Under the pieces are notes generated by a model. It was not told the origin of the DNA and did not search any database. It saw nothing but the letters and a program-made list of their open reading frames with translations. Source: Venturia oleaginea (lineage: Eukaryota; Ascomycota; Dothideomycetes; Venturiales; Venturiaceae). Taken from it: a DNA stretch of 64,000 nucleotides. Numbering within the stretch: the first letter of the stretch is position 1; each line of letters starts with the position of its first letter. The stretch is taken from NCBI GenBank assembly GCA_013176395.1, contig JABMLP010000004.1, positions 1,550,001-1,614,000 on the forward strand, read 5' to 3'. A program made the position numbers and the translations under genes. Shown here in pieces: positions 54,414 to 64,000 of the stretch.

Positions 54414-55662
54414 ATGGCCACCCGGCGAGCGCTCTCTGCTCTGCCTGCTTTCGTCTCAACAAGATCGACTTCCAGAGTAGCTACACCATTCATTCGCCAT
54501 TCCAGTAATTCCTCGACCTCCGCTCTCGCCTACAAGTCTCTCCACCGCCGCATCTCTCCCCTCCCAGCTGATGCCGCCCCTACTTCATGGTCAGCTCCCG
54601 CCGCCGTGAGCTCCATCCTCTACGAGACCCCTCTTCCATCGGCTGCACCAGCAAAGAAACACATCCTCAATTGTCTCGTTCAGAATGAGCCTGGTGTCCT
54701 CTCTCGTGTCTCGGGGATTCTTGCAGCTCGAGGCTTCAACATCGATTCCCTAGTGGTATGCAACACCGAAGTAGAAGATCTTTCTCGAATGACGATCGTC
54801 CTACAAGGTCAAGATGGTGTCGTCGAGCAAGCCCGTCGCCAATTGGAAGACCTGGTACCCGTCTGGGCCGTATTGGATTACACATCTGCACCTCTCGTTC
54901 AGCGTGAACTCCTCCTGGCCAAGATCTCCATTCTTGGACCAGAGTATTTTGAAGAACTTCTCGCGCATCATCAGGAAGTTTCAGCAGCAGACCACGATGC
55001 CACCGAGGCGGCGCTTGCAGAGATGAGCGAGCAAGACCGCATGAGTGCGATTCGGGAATCACAGGAAGCATTTAGGGCAGACTTCCATCCATCGAAACTG
55101 GCAAGGAGTGAGGCGTTGAGGCATAAGATGCAGCATTTGGAGGCTATCACGTACTTGACTCATCAATTCAAGGGCAAGGTTCTGGATATCAGCAACAATA
55201 ACTGCATTGTTGAACTGAGCGCAAAGCCAAATAGGATAGATGCCTTCATGAAGTTGATCCAGCCTTTCGGCATCTTGGAGAGTGCGAGAACTGGTAAGTC
55301 AAATTTATTGTCAACACTAAGAACCAAGTTCTCGCTCCTTCCTGATAGATCATTATGCCGGGAATTTAGTGTTCATCTTAGCATCCATGTCGATGAAGTT
55401 CTGGCGCCATTAACTTCACAATTGGCTAGAAGTTTATCCGCATTGGTCTCAGATTGTGGCACTCCAATGCGAGGCATTCTTGGTTTAGATCTATCCAAGG
55501 GAAACAGAATTAAAAGATCCACAATGCGGCTCTCAGGGATTTATGCTAACATGATTTCTAGGTCTGATGGCATTGCCACGATCTCCATTGACTGCGACAG
55601 GAGATGCTCAGGAGATGGAAGCCGATGATATCGTCGACCAAAGCACCCTTCCACCGGGTTAA
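54414..55662 (+). CDS. ILV6: Acetolactate synthase regulatory (small) subunit, mitochondrial
   Basis: Regulatory subunit of acetohydroxyacid synthase in valine, leucine and isoleucine synthesis; it confers valine feedback on the catalytic subunit Ilv2. Two exons (54414..55293, 55562..55662) give 326 aa. The 268-nt intron is long for this locus. An Arg/Ser-rich mitochondrial presequence (about 1-40) is followed by the ACT domain (about 82-155) with NCLVQNEPGVLSRVSGILAA and GFNIDSLVV. The C-terminal ALS_ss_C domain has KVLDISNNNCIVELSAKPN and PFGILESARTG, and the last exon encodes LMALPRSPL, conserved in fungal Ilv6. A fungal-type insertion with an acidic helix lies between the two domains. Assignment is firm; only the exact intron end depends on the TTTCTAG acceptor. 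Confidence 0.93.
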
Positions 55663-56239
55663 GCATATACATTTTGTACATTTGGCGTTATATATCAGGA
55701 ATGAAAAGCAAAAGCTATTCGGGATACACACGGTGGTGGGCGCGATGCCTTGGAAAAGCTTTGTCTTTTTTTTTTCAGCTAGTTCTCGGACCATCTGTCA
55801 AGGGCATGATATTTTTTTTGGCTGCTCGACACCAATAATCCTGTTCGTAATGATTCTGAATCCCGGGTGTACGCCGTTGTGAAATACCACGAAATATCTA
55901 AGCTAGCGAAGCGAAGTCTCGTATCCGGGCTGTGATCTGCCCACATAATCTATGCTGGCCATTTTGTCCAGCCCTATGATCCTGGCATCCAAGCGAAAGC
56001 GGAATTGAATATGGAAATGCGTGATATCGATGAGGAAGAATTTTTTTCACCTGGATTCAATCCTCATAGGGTTAGCTTATTGCTCGTTACGGCTGGGTGC
56101 GTCGTTTTTTCCAGCGACTGACTCCAAAACCCGCTGGCATGGGACTTCACTCATACGGCATACCACAATTATATATATCAATCAGAAGAGTTTGATTTCA
56201 CATCCTCACTGATCCCTATCACTCCATCTGACACTCACA
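55663..56239. other. Intergenic between ILV6 and OTC
   Basis: 577 bp, containing ILV6 3' UTR and the upstream region of the OTC gene. A TATATATA lies near 56170-56177, about 65 bp before the OTC ATG. Confidence 0.45.
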
Positions 56240-57369
56240 ATGCCATCAATCCGCCCAATAATGCCTTCATACACTCTCAGAAGTCTCTCGAAGACTGCCG
56301 TCCGATCATACTCTACCCCAGCAACAAAAGTACCACGCCATCTGATGACAATCGCTGATTTGACGCCGAACGAGTTCACGACACTGGTTCGCAATGCCGC
56401 CTCTCACAAGAAAACCATCAAAGCCGGCTCAATACCGCAAAATCTCAATGGAGCGCTGGGTGGAAAGACAGTCGCAATGACATTCAGCAAACGAAGCACC
56501 CGAACCAGAATATCAACAGAAGGTATGACTGGAATCCTTCTTTTGAATTGATGTCCGTGTATTCAAGATAGCATCTAGGCGCTGTCGTCCAAATGGGCGG
56601 TCACCCCATGTTCCTCGGAAAAGACGACATCCAACTTGGCGTCAATGAGTCACTTTACGACACCTCTGTCGTGATTTCATCCATGGTATCTGCCATCGTC
56701 GCCCGTGTAGGGCCTCATTCTGATATTGCCGGATTGGCCAAAGACTCCTCCGTCCCAGTCATCAACGCATTATCAGATCTCTACCATCCATTGCAAACCA
56801 TTGCCGATTTCCTCACCGTGCACGAGAACTTCCCAGCCAGCTCCATTAACCAAGGTCTTGGTCTCGAAGGCCTAAAAATTGCGTGGGTAGGAGACGCAAA
56901 CAATGTCCTCTTTGATCTAGCAATCGCTTGCATCAAACTAGGTGTTCACATCTCCGTCGCGGCACCAGTCGGCTACCAAATTCCTCAAAATATTAAAGAT
57001 CTGCTTTCCTCCGCCGCAGCTAGTGCACCAACCCCAGGAAAATTGTCAGAAACTGCTGTTCCAGAAGAAGCGATCAAGAATGCCGATATTTTGGTGACTG
57101 ACACGTGGATTTCCATGGGCCAAGAAGAAGAATCGGCTGCTAGGCTGAAGGCATTCGCTGGGTATCAAATCACGGAAGAGATGGGGAAGCGTGGAGGAGC
57201 AAAGGAGGGATGGAAGTTCATGCATTGCTTACCTCGCCACAATGAAGAAGTTGACGACGAGGTTTTTTACGGAAAGCGATCGTTGGTCTTTCCAGAGGCT
57301 GAGAACAGGCTTTGGGCTGCTATCTCGGCGCTCGAGGGGTTCGTTGTGAACAAAGGCGAGATCAAGTGA
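56240..57369 (+). CDS. argB: Ornithine carbamoyltransferase, mitochondrial
   Basis: Makes citrulline from ornithine and carbamoyl phosphate in arginine synthesis, in the mitochondrial matrix. Two exons (56240..56522, 56579..57369) give 357 aa; the intron is 56 nt. A presequence of about 30 aa (basic, Ser-rich) precedes the enzyme. The carbamoyl-phosphate loop STRTR is at 86-90; VARVGPHSDI is at about 136-145; DLYHPLQ (HPxQ) is at about 162-168; and the ornithine-side loop with Cys, HCLPRH, is at about 310-315. The Asp-Xaa-Asn-Asn motif is seen as WVGDANNVLFD. A second ATG at codon 8 could also serve as start. It follows ILV6 in the same direction, so two mitochondrial amino-acid genes are neighbours. 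Assignment is firm. Confidence 0.95.
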
Positions 57370-57877
57370 CCGCTCCTCCAGGTTTGCGAGAAAAGCATGA
57401 GGACGGGTTGAATGAAGTTGTAGGCATGTATCATACACCAAAAGTGGGCATTTTTCTGATGAAATAGGTATTTATGGCAGTTTGAGATCGAATGCACGGA
57501 TTTGAATCGTGATTTACTGTTGATCAACATTAGCAGCCATTGGTGTGGGACTCAAGCCATGAATTGGTGAAGAAAAGGAAAGAAAGAAATGGGAGGTTTT
57601 CTCCTGGCTGGAGGATGCCTGAGCTGTGCGGTCGTGTGACAGAACACAACACTCAATTAGGCTGCCGGCCCTAGTCACGAGATCCAGGTTACTTCATGAA
57701 GCAGACACTACAACACCAACAACTCAACATCTTTCCACCGATCCCAAACTCCCAGAGAGTAAACCCAAGACAGCTTCGCCACCAATTACCGCTTCCTCCG
57801 ACATCAAGACCCTCTCACTGTATGTTATACGTGGAGTTCTTGTCCTAAATCTTGAAGCTAATACTATCCAGTTCACC
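57370..57877. other. Intergenic, 3' side of argB and upstream of the F-box-like gene
   Basis: 508 bp. The frame of the next gene is open upstream to 57626 but is Thr/Ser/Pro-rich without domain character, so it is treated as leader. Confidence 0.35.
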
Positions 57878-58332
57878 ATGCCGTTCCAAAGCCACTCAAC
57901 ACTCCTAGATCTCCCACTCGAACTACGTCAACAGATTCTGGGCTATGTTTTTGAAGATGCGCTTGAGAAGGACAAACGATTCAATACTCTGCTTCACGAG
58001 CCACGACGACTAACCATCTATTATATTATCCCGAACTATGGCAGGACGTCCCGCTTACGGCAGTGTGTTCTTACTTCAATTACATCTTTAACATAATTTC
58101 CACGGGCAGCGTGCGGACGACGTTCAATACCGCCACAATCTATGCGCCAGACATCTTCAAAGCTGCAACATTGATCTCTTCGATTCATGAACAGTTCGCA
58201 GAGGACATGACTCTTGTTCTCAGCCAGGCTCTTGGATTTATAGAGAGCATGCAGGAGAAGTACACAACTTTTCGAAGAAATGATTACAGTGGTGGATATC
58301 GCCAGGTCATTGTACCGCTGGTAGCTAGGTAA
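57878..58332 (+). pseudogene. F-box-like protein of the fungal LLDLPLELR family, short and frameshifted
   Basis: From the ATG at 57878 the frame gives HSTLLDLPLELRQQILGYVF, the F-box-like motif common at the N-terminus of many fungal proteins, then RFNTLLHEPRR. A second frame supplies WQDVPLTAVCSYFNYIFNI and a tail ending VIVPLVAR (58332). The frames would join by a one-base change near 58010-58020, giving about 150 aa, with no intron that fits. It is either a small broken member of this large family or an indel error. Function unknown; proteins of this group may be SCF ubiquitin ligase adaptors. Confidence 0.4.
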
Positions 58333-58979
58333 GGTCTCAATGAGAAACAGGGGTATCGGCTAGTCATTTGGAAAGCAAAGATGATTCACGACACAGGGCT
58401 AGAGCCTCCAAGGTAATGTCATTCGACTTGGTAACTTGCTTGGCGGAAGAAGAGTGAACGGTCAACACCGTTTGACCTGACTCCAGGGTTTTTGAATTCA
58501 GAAGCTTTACGGGATACAAAGGTCGAAGAACAAGGTCTATACCATCAGATCGAGCAATCCTATACGAGTCTTTCGATGTTTGCGTTGCGACGAGGTGTCG
58601 GTCCAAGAGGGGATGTGTCTAGAAATAGCTTCGTAGTCGGTTTCACTAGAACATAATCATTGACGGATGGACAAGTCTGTCTAGTGCAATAGTACTGAGA
58701 ATAGAGAGGAGCTGGTGATGTTTGAGAACTTGGAAATAGGAAGCGGAAGATCAGGGAGACTTTCGGCGCTAGGCTCAATTTGGTAAGCCGAGGTTGCATC
58801 TCACTCTCTAAATTTTGTGACCAGGCACGCCAGGCACCTTCCGTTCATCAACATCGCGTCCATCAACCATCGAGACGCGTCAAACTCTTCTGTCTACCAC
58901 GGGATTATCATCAGGCAGTAGCCATACCCGGAATCCAGACCAATGGGACTCCGATCGCGACCTCAATCATGTCCCCAAC
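58333..58979. other. Intergenic, no supported gene
   Basis: 647 bp between the F-box-like remnant and the flavin monooxygenase. Nothing recognised on either strand. Confidence 0.45.
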
Positions 58980-60567
58980 TCATTCGACGCTTTCACGTTT
59001 GCGTTTTCCGTTGGCACCATTACTACGGTCCTGTTTCTCCCACTTGAAGCTGCTTCCGTAGTGATCGTCCCGCAAAGTCCTCCGGCCAAGAAGATTTTCT
59101 CGGAACGTCCCTCCTGGCACCTCATAGTCAGCGGCCATCAGACCACGCTTGATCAGGACTGGAACCAGCAATTCTACCACATCTTCCCAGCTGGAAGGGT
59201 TGACAATCGACGCTATATTGAAGCCATCACAATCTGCTTCATTCACCCATTTGTCAAAAACATCGGCAATATCTTCAGCTGTACCTACAGGGCAAGGATG
59301 AAGACCACCTAGTGCCATCTGAACACCGAGACGTCGAGGTGTCCAAGGCTCAGTTGTGCTTGCATCGAAACTCTGGAAAACAGACTGAATGGCAAGATCC
59401 CCAGGCGAGTCATTCAGATTCATCGGTTCATCCAACGGGAATTTCGCAAGGTCAATGCCCAAGTATCCAGAGAATTGACCAAGGCCAGCCAATGGATCGG
59501 CGTTTGCTTTCGCGAGCTCATATTTCTTTTGAGCCTCTTCCGTCGTCCGGCCGATGATTGGCACAATGCAGGGAAAGAATTTGAGCGACGCCGGATCTCT
59601 GCCCTGAGCAGCGGCAGCAGCGCGAGCTTCTCTAATAACCTTGGCTGCCTGTGGCACGGTGGCTGGATTTAGGAACATTGCCTCTGCATGCTTGGCTGCG
59701 AAGGCAGTCCCTGTCCTCGAACTCCCTGCTTGAAAAAGCACAGGCGTTCTTTGCGGCGATGGATGTACTTGATTACGCGCGGAAACGTTGAAGTACTTTC
59801 CTGCGTCGGTCAGCACCAAGCTTTCAATTTGGATTGTAGCCGCACCTGCCTTTATGCTCAATCTTCCTGATCTTCGATGCGTCAAAGGCCACACCTTTGT
59901 CAGTATCCCAAACAGCAACATCAGGACCCCAGGAACTCTCCCATAACCTAATATTGTTAGCACATTAACTTGCTATTGTCACTTCTATTGAAACCATACT
60001 TGTACGCCACATCCATATATTCATCGGCCATTGCATATCTCTCGTCATGAGGTATAACATTCTCTTGGCCCAAGGCGTTCGCAGCAGATTTTGACCAGGA
60101 AGTGACGATATTCCAAGCACATCGACCGCCTGTGAGATGATCGAGGGTGGAGAATTGGCGGGCGAGTACATAAGGATTCACGTATGAGGTGGACATGGTC
60201 ACCGCAAAGGCAACCGATTCTGTCACAGCTGCCATTGCACTGACTATGGGCAGTGGATCAAGATGCGCAACCTGATGACCGGCGTTGAGCATGGCATCCA
60301 TTGATCCCCCATATACGTCGAAGCCTGCGTACCAATCTGCGAAGAAGATCGCACTAATCTTCCCTCTTTCTGCCAACTTTGCAAGATTGATGTAATACCT
60401 CAAGGTGTCTTTCGTGTTGGACAAATCCTCGGGTCGCCTGTTCGGTCTGATTAACGTTGATGTACTCGAAGAAAAAGAGTCTCATACTTCCACTGGCCAG
60501 CAGCCATATAGCCCCCCGTGCAGGCAGTCTCCAGGAAGCACAATTTGATTTGCTTTTTGGGGCTCAT
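58980..60567 (-). CDS. LLM-class flavin-dependent monooxygenase (NtaA/SnaA/DszA family)
   Basis: Bacterial-luciferase-like monooxygenase that uses reduced FMN from a partner reductase; relatives attack nitrilotriacetate, EDTA, sulfur heterocycles and similar small molecules. Four exons, complement(58980..59800), (59850..59947), (60000..60437) and (60489..60567), place the coding joints; the first exon's donor may sit one base lower (60488), and with that base the sum is 1,437 nt, or 478 aa. Motifs: LCFLETACTGGYMAAGQWKR at the start; FFADWYAGFDVYGGS; PLPIVSAMAAVTE; TSYVNPYVLARQFSTLDHL; GRCAWNIVTSW; the family hallmark VHPSPQRTPVLFQAGSSRTG; FAAKHAEAMF; and the C-terminus EDVVELLVPVLIKRGL. The third intron begins with GC (59849..59848) rather than GT; only this choice keeps the frame into KYFNVSARNQVHPSP. 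The family is mainly bacterial, with many fungal members thought to come from transfer. It is divergent from the P450 remnant. Confidence 0.87.
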
Positions 60568-61152
60568 GTTTGTGGTTTTTGTCAAGAAGTTTGTCACAAG
60601 GACTATTGAAGACAAAGAAAAAGGTAATAGCATCCCTACAAAAGATGGACTCGATTGTGGTGTTCATGCAAGATTGCTGAATATCACTACCTGCGTCGAT
60701 ATGCTCGACCACCTCGCTCTCATTGATCACTGGGAGTCGTGCATTAGCAGGGATATCATTCTTGTCGCTGCTTCATTGATTCTATCTGCGAAGTAGAAGA
60801 AGCCATGCCGACAAGCAGTCATGTGTCGGGTGCTGGGGCTTATCTAGATCCCGGTCATCGCAAACATACTTCCGCGAGCTTGAGCTTGCGCTTAAATCCA
60901 TGGATCGTCGATATGGGGATAATGATGCCGCATCTCTCACATGGTAAAGTAAATGCACAGTGGAGCTCGATTGTTCCAAAATTCCCGACGCCCGTTTCTG
61001 CTGCTTCCTTGCTCGTTGGTGTAAGGGCCATTATTGTTAAGCTTACGCTCTGCTCAAGTTATCGATCGGGCTTCGTTTTGGCCTTGAAAATCGTTATTAA
61101 TCAATCGATCTAAACGTCTTGCTCTCATTCCAGCATTTTCGTACGTTGCAAG
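60568..61152. promoter_or_regulatory. Upstream region between the flavin monooxygenase and the P450 remnant
   Basis: 585 bp between divergent starts. No gene. A shared promoter for two catabolic genes is plausible but unsupported by any recognised site. Confidence 0.35.
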
Positions 61153-62820
61153 ATGGCAGACGCAAAGCTAGGCTTCGAGTTCTATGGCAGGGAGTTGCTT
61201 CCCTCAGGGGCTTTACTGGCTACCATTTTGGGAGCTCTCATCCTGTTTCTTGTGGTGCGTACCTCCAGCCTCATCCTGAGACCCTTAGCGACCAAAAATA
61301 GAACGAAGCATACAAGACCGATATTCCCAAAATCGAAGGCATTCCAGAAGTTAGCGGCGCACTGCCATTCTTGGGACACCTTCACATACTTGGTGGACGT
61401 AAAGGCAAGGATGATGCCACTATATTCACTCAGTGGGGAGACTCGATGTCTTCAGATATTGTGCAGTGCAAGTATGGTAACCAACGTACCATCATCGTTC
61501 GGAACTTTAGCATTAGTCGAGATCTCTGGATCCACCACAAGAATGCTTTGATCAATCGTCCACATCAACCTGGCTTTCTCGACAAACTTGGAGTCGACCT
61601 CACTAGCTCACCTATGACCGACCAGACATGCAAATGCCGAGCTACTGGTATGCGCGCTTTGGGAAAGGTAGTTGCTATTGATCTTTTTTGAATTTAGGCT
61701 AACGTTCGTGCGAAGTCAATGTGGCCCAGATATTACCATTTGATCGAGCCCTCGTCCGCAAAGTTCATCTCAAGCGTTCTCGAAAAGGGCCAAAATGGTG
61801 CTTGCCCTTTGGATATTTACGCCTATCTTCGCCAAGTAGTGTTTGACTTGTGCCTTTCCCTGACATATGGAGCTCGCTTCGGGGAGGTGGATGACGCATA
61901 TATGATCAATTTCATCAAATCTATCAACGCGATCTCTGCCGTTCGGTCCTCAGCTAAAACGTATCGCCATTTCGTTCCGTTGCTTCGCGTCATTCCAGAG
62001 GGGACTTCTGCCACGATATCAGCTGAAAGAACGCGGCAGAAACATATGGATGTTTTATATAACTCCTACAAGGACCGTGTTGCGAATGGAGAAGTCGTCG
62101 ATTGCATTGTCTCAAGCTTGGACGATGATAGATTGACGTTTGAGGAGGTTCATAGCACCTGCATTTCCCTCCTGCAAGCGGCCCCGGATACCGTCGCATC
62201 CGGCATCTATCAGTGCGTGGCCTGCCTGTCTAGCACAGAGGGTCAAGAGACTCAAAAAGTCGCATATGAGGCTATTCTAGAGGACCTACAACGGAGAAAG
62301 AGAACTCGCTTGGAAAATGGCTTTTCGCGAAGACAAAGTTCCTTTGATCACCTCACTCAATAAGGAGACGCTGCGATAGTTCACGTTCACACCTTACGCC
62401 ACCCCATGTCGAACAGTCACAGACATTCAGTACAAGAACATGTTGATTCCGAAAGGCGTGGCGATGATCATGAACGCTCAAGAAGCGAACCACGATACCG
62501 ATCACTACGGTCTGGATGCCTGGAACTTCAATCCTTATCGCTTCATTGGTAACGACAACCCACTTCCGCATCTCACGTTCGGCGCAGGGAGTCGCATCTG
62601 CCCTGCCGTGGCTATCAGTAACTGTATCATCACTGCCGTTCTCACAAGACTGATACTTGCTTTCGAGATGAAAGAGACTGACTGCGAGAAGAAACCGAAT
62701 ATCGACTCCATCCACTTCTCGGATGTTTATGATGCGCCAGTGGCACATCCCAAATTCTTTGACTGCAATTTTGTCGCCAGAGATGAGGGTTGGCTGAAGG
62801 AGATTGTCAATACTGAATAA
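61153..62820 (+). pseudogene. Cytochrome P450, CYP504-like (phenylacetate hydroxylase type), inactivated
   Basis: Microsomal monooxygenase whose closest recognised relatives hydroxylate phenylacetate or 3-hydroxyphenylacetate (PhacA/PhacB of Aspergillus). Exon 1 (61153..61254) encodes the membrane anchor. A 47-nt intron leads to exon 2 (61302..61667) with IPEVSGALPFLGHLHILGG, NALINRPHQPGFLDKLGVD and MRALGK. The third part starts at about 61698 after an intron of only 30 nt, which may itself be damaged. The I-helix is LLQAAPDTVASGI, the K-helix ETLR, and the heme loop FGAGSRICPAVAISN with the Cys ligand. Lesions: a frameshift near 62290 (after YEAILEDLQ), and TAG at 62377..62379 directly after ETLR where an aromatic residue is expected. 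Both lie before the heme Cys, so no working enzyme can be made from this copy. Confidence 0.75.
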
Positions 62821-63518
62821 GTTTGTTCACTGATCGGGAAATGTATGTCATTGCAGCTTGGTCAATGGCGAGATTTTGTGCGGGCAAATCCCCAGTACGT
62901 ATCTCCGTCCTTTCAGATCTTACCAAATCACCTATTGAGCCGTTGTTCTCAACTCTCCTAAGTTTACCGAAGACCTTCCAAGGTCTTCTGACATCGATTA
63001 TCATTGCTCTTGATGATGAGATATTTCAATCAGCAAAGCAGCAATTTTCCCAGCAGGGAGAGACAGGGCCCCCGGCGCCCTATCGGCCCATTACCATCAC
63101 GAGTCATACATCTTGTTCGAGGAGATCGACCACATGTGCTGGTCGGTGGGAATGCGCGATAAGATACCGCTGTTCGGGATCTCTACTTTCGAGGAAACAT
63201 GTAGCCGATGCGATACGATAACACGGCACTAGCATCACACCAATTATCAGATACCATTGGGCGTGACGAGGCTGAGTGCTATATGTCAGTCGGACATAAC
63301 AATATCTTCCGACAATAATGGAAATGCTCTTAATTCCAGGTGAAGCTGAGGGTACAGCACATCATCTTGCCTGTATGCCAGCCTTATCTTTAAAAGTGTC
63401 TGCTTTGGGACATGAACTTCGGACTTCAGCGCACCACCCGATTATTTTGAGTCAACCCATACATTGGCTATAATGACACTTTTATTTTGTCTTCATCTTG
63501 TTCCCCTTCGATAACGAG
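62821..63518. other. Intergenic, possible unrecognised remnant
   Basis: A plus-strand frame from about 62823 to 63090 is open but has no recognisable domain, and a different frame from about 63100 to 63230 gives ILFEEIDHMCWSVGMRDKIP. This could be a decayed gene. No call is made. Confidence 0.3.
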
Positions 63519-64000
63519 ATGGGCAAAGTCATGGAGCTTCTCAAGCCGCTGGAGGTGAAGCATTCTCAAGATGAGTACGCCTCGATTGGTACAAACCGAT
63601 GGGGCAATCGTGATGTCTACCCTGTCATTAAAGAGCACCAGACTTATACAGCTTGGTCGTACTTCATTTACTGGGCGACGGCGGGAATTTGTATCAGTTC
63701 TTGGACATTAGGTATGAACATTTCACCCCAATTCCTAAGCTAGAAATACTGATAGTGACAGGAAGCTCTATGGTTGGAATCGGGCTTACGGCTGGACAAG
63801 CATGTGGCGCTGTCCTTCTAGGAAGTTCATTTGCGGCTTTACTAGGATTTATGTCTGGACAATGTGGTAGAGTGCATCATCTAGGGTAAGATGACCTTTC
63901 CAAGATTGTGATCAATGGCTTACACTCGAATAGCTTTATGATGATGAGCCGTGCCGCCTTCGGACTATGGGGCTCTTATTTCTCCATGATGCTATGCGTG
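63519..64000 (+). CDS. NCS1-family permease (nucleobase/allantoin type), 5' part, runs off the window
   Basis: Plasma-membrane symporter for purines, pyrimidines, allantoin or related compounds in the NCS1 (Fur/Dal4) family; substrate not determinable here. Exons 63519..63711, 63762..63885 and 63934..>64000, with introns of 50 and 48 nt, all in phase. The protein starts MGKVMELLKPLEVK; ATG 63519 is chosen because the upstream codons in frame have no earlier ATG. It shows GNRDVYPVIKEHQTYTAWSY, an NCS1 pre-TM1 pattern, then TM1 with FIYWATAGICISSWTLGSSM, TM2 with AVLLGSSFAALLGFMSGQCG, and SRAAFGLWGSYF. The gene is cut by the window end. Confidence 0.78.

Noticed and set aside
55294..55561. Continuation of the ILV6 frame to 55628
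   Set aside because: It is read-through of the 268-nt intron; the real last exon encodes the conserved LMALPRSPL end in another frame.
58364..58799. Minus-strand frames downstream of the F-box-like gene
   Set aside because: Short, in different frames, no domain and no start or splice context.

Overview
The window comes from a filamentous ascomycete (Pezizomycotina; a leotiomycete is possible but not shown). Genes are split by short introns of about 45-60 nt with GT-AG ends and CTAAC-like branch sites. Introns, the gene set (Kex1 carboxypeptidase, mitochondrial FAD glycerol-3-phosphate dehydrogenase, fungal ornithine carbamoyltransferase) and the transposon families (chromodomain Ty3/Gypsy, Fot1/pogo, a LINE) all fit this. 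No rRNA, tRNA or CRISPR was seen. Exon joins were worked out by hand from splice consensus and reading phase; for every intact multi-exon gene given with a full length, the joined exons sum to a multiple of three.

Layout. 0-8.4 kb: a voltage-gated proton channel-like protein (Hv1), divergently placed from a nuclear poly(A)-binding protein (Pab2/PABPN1), then a Tag1-like vacuolar membrane glycoprotein. 9.0-15.5 kb: a very young but broken Ty3/Gypsy element with apparently identical LTRs and a CCGTG target duplication, next to a solo LTR of the same family. 16-18.3 kb: GUT2-type glycerol-3-phosphate dehydrogenase. 18.3-22.7 kb: a long stretch with no supported gene. 22.7-30.5 kb: a decayed GNAT acetyltransferase, a small zinc-finger-like acidic protein, an unrecognised serine-rich protein and ethanolamine-phosphate cytidylyltransferase. 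31.1-36.2 kb: a 5'-truncated LINE with 13-bp target duplications, an unrecognised broken coding stretch, an internally deleted pogo element and a frameshifted DUF829/PaxU-like gene. 37.7-39.6 kb: an MFS transporter. 40.1-49.0 kb: a transposon island with four solo LTRs (one nested inside another), a pogo element with a damaged transposase and a second Ty3/Gypsy element with intact pol. 49.1-57.4 kb: Kex1, a KHDC4-like KH protein, ILV6 and OTC. 57.9-64 kb: a frameshifted F-box-like gene, an LLM-class flavin monooxygenase, a dead CYP504-like P450 and the start of an NCS1 permease.

The most interesting structural signal is that both Ty3/Gypsy elements carry, just inside the 5' LTR, an 11-nt primer-binding site complementary to their own LTR. 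This is the arrangement used for Tf1-type self-priming. The two elements use different 11-mers, so the mechanism rather than the sequence is shared.

The last 5 kb (flavin monooxygenase, phenylacetate-hydroxylase-like P450, nucleobase/allantoin-type permease) looks like a small catabolic neighbourhood that is decaying. Four ordinary genes carry single-step lesions (GNAT, DUF829, F-box-like, P450). Either the locus is decaying or the assembly has indel errors, and this cannot be separated from the sequence alone.
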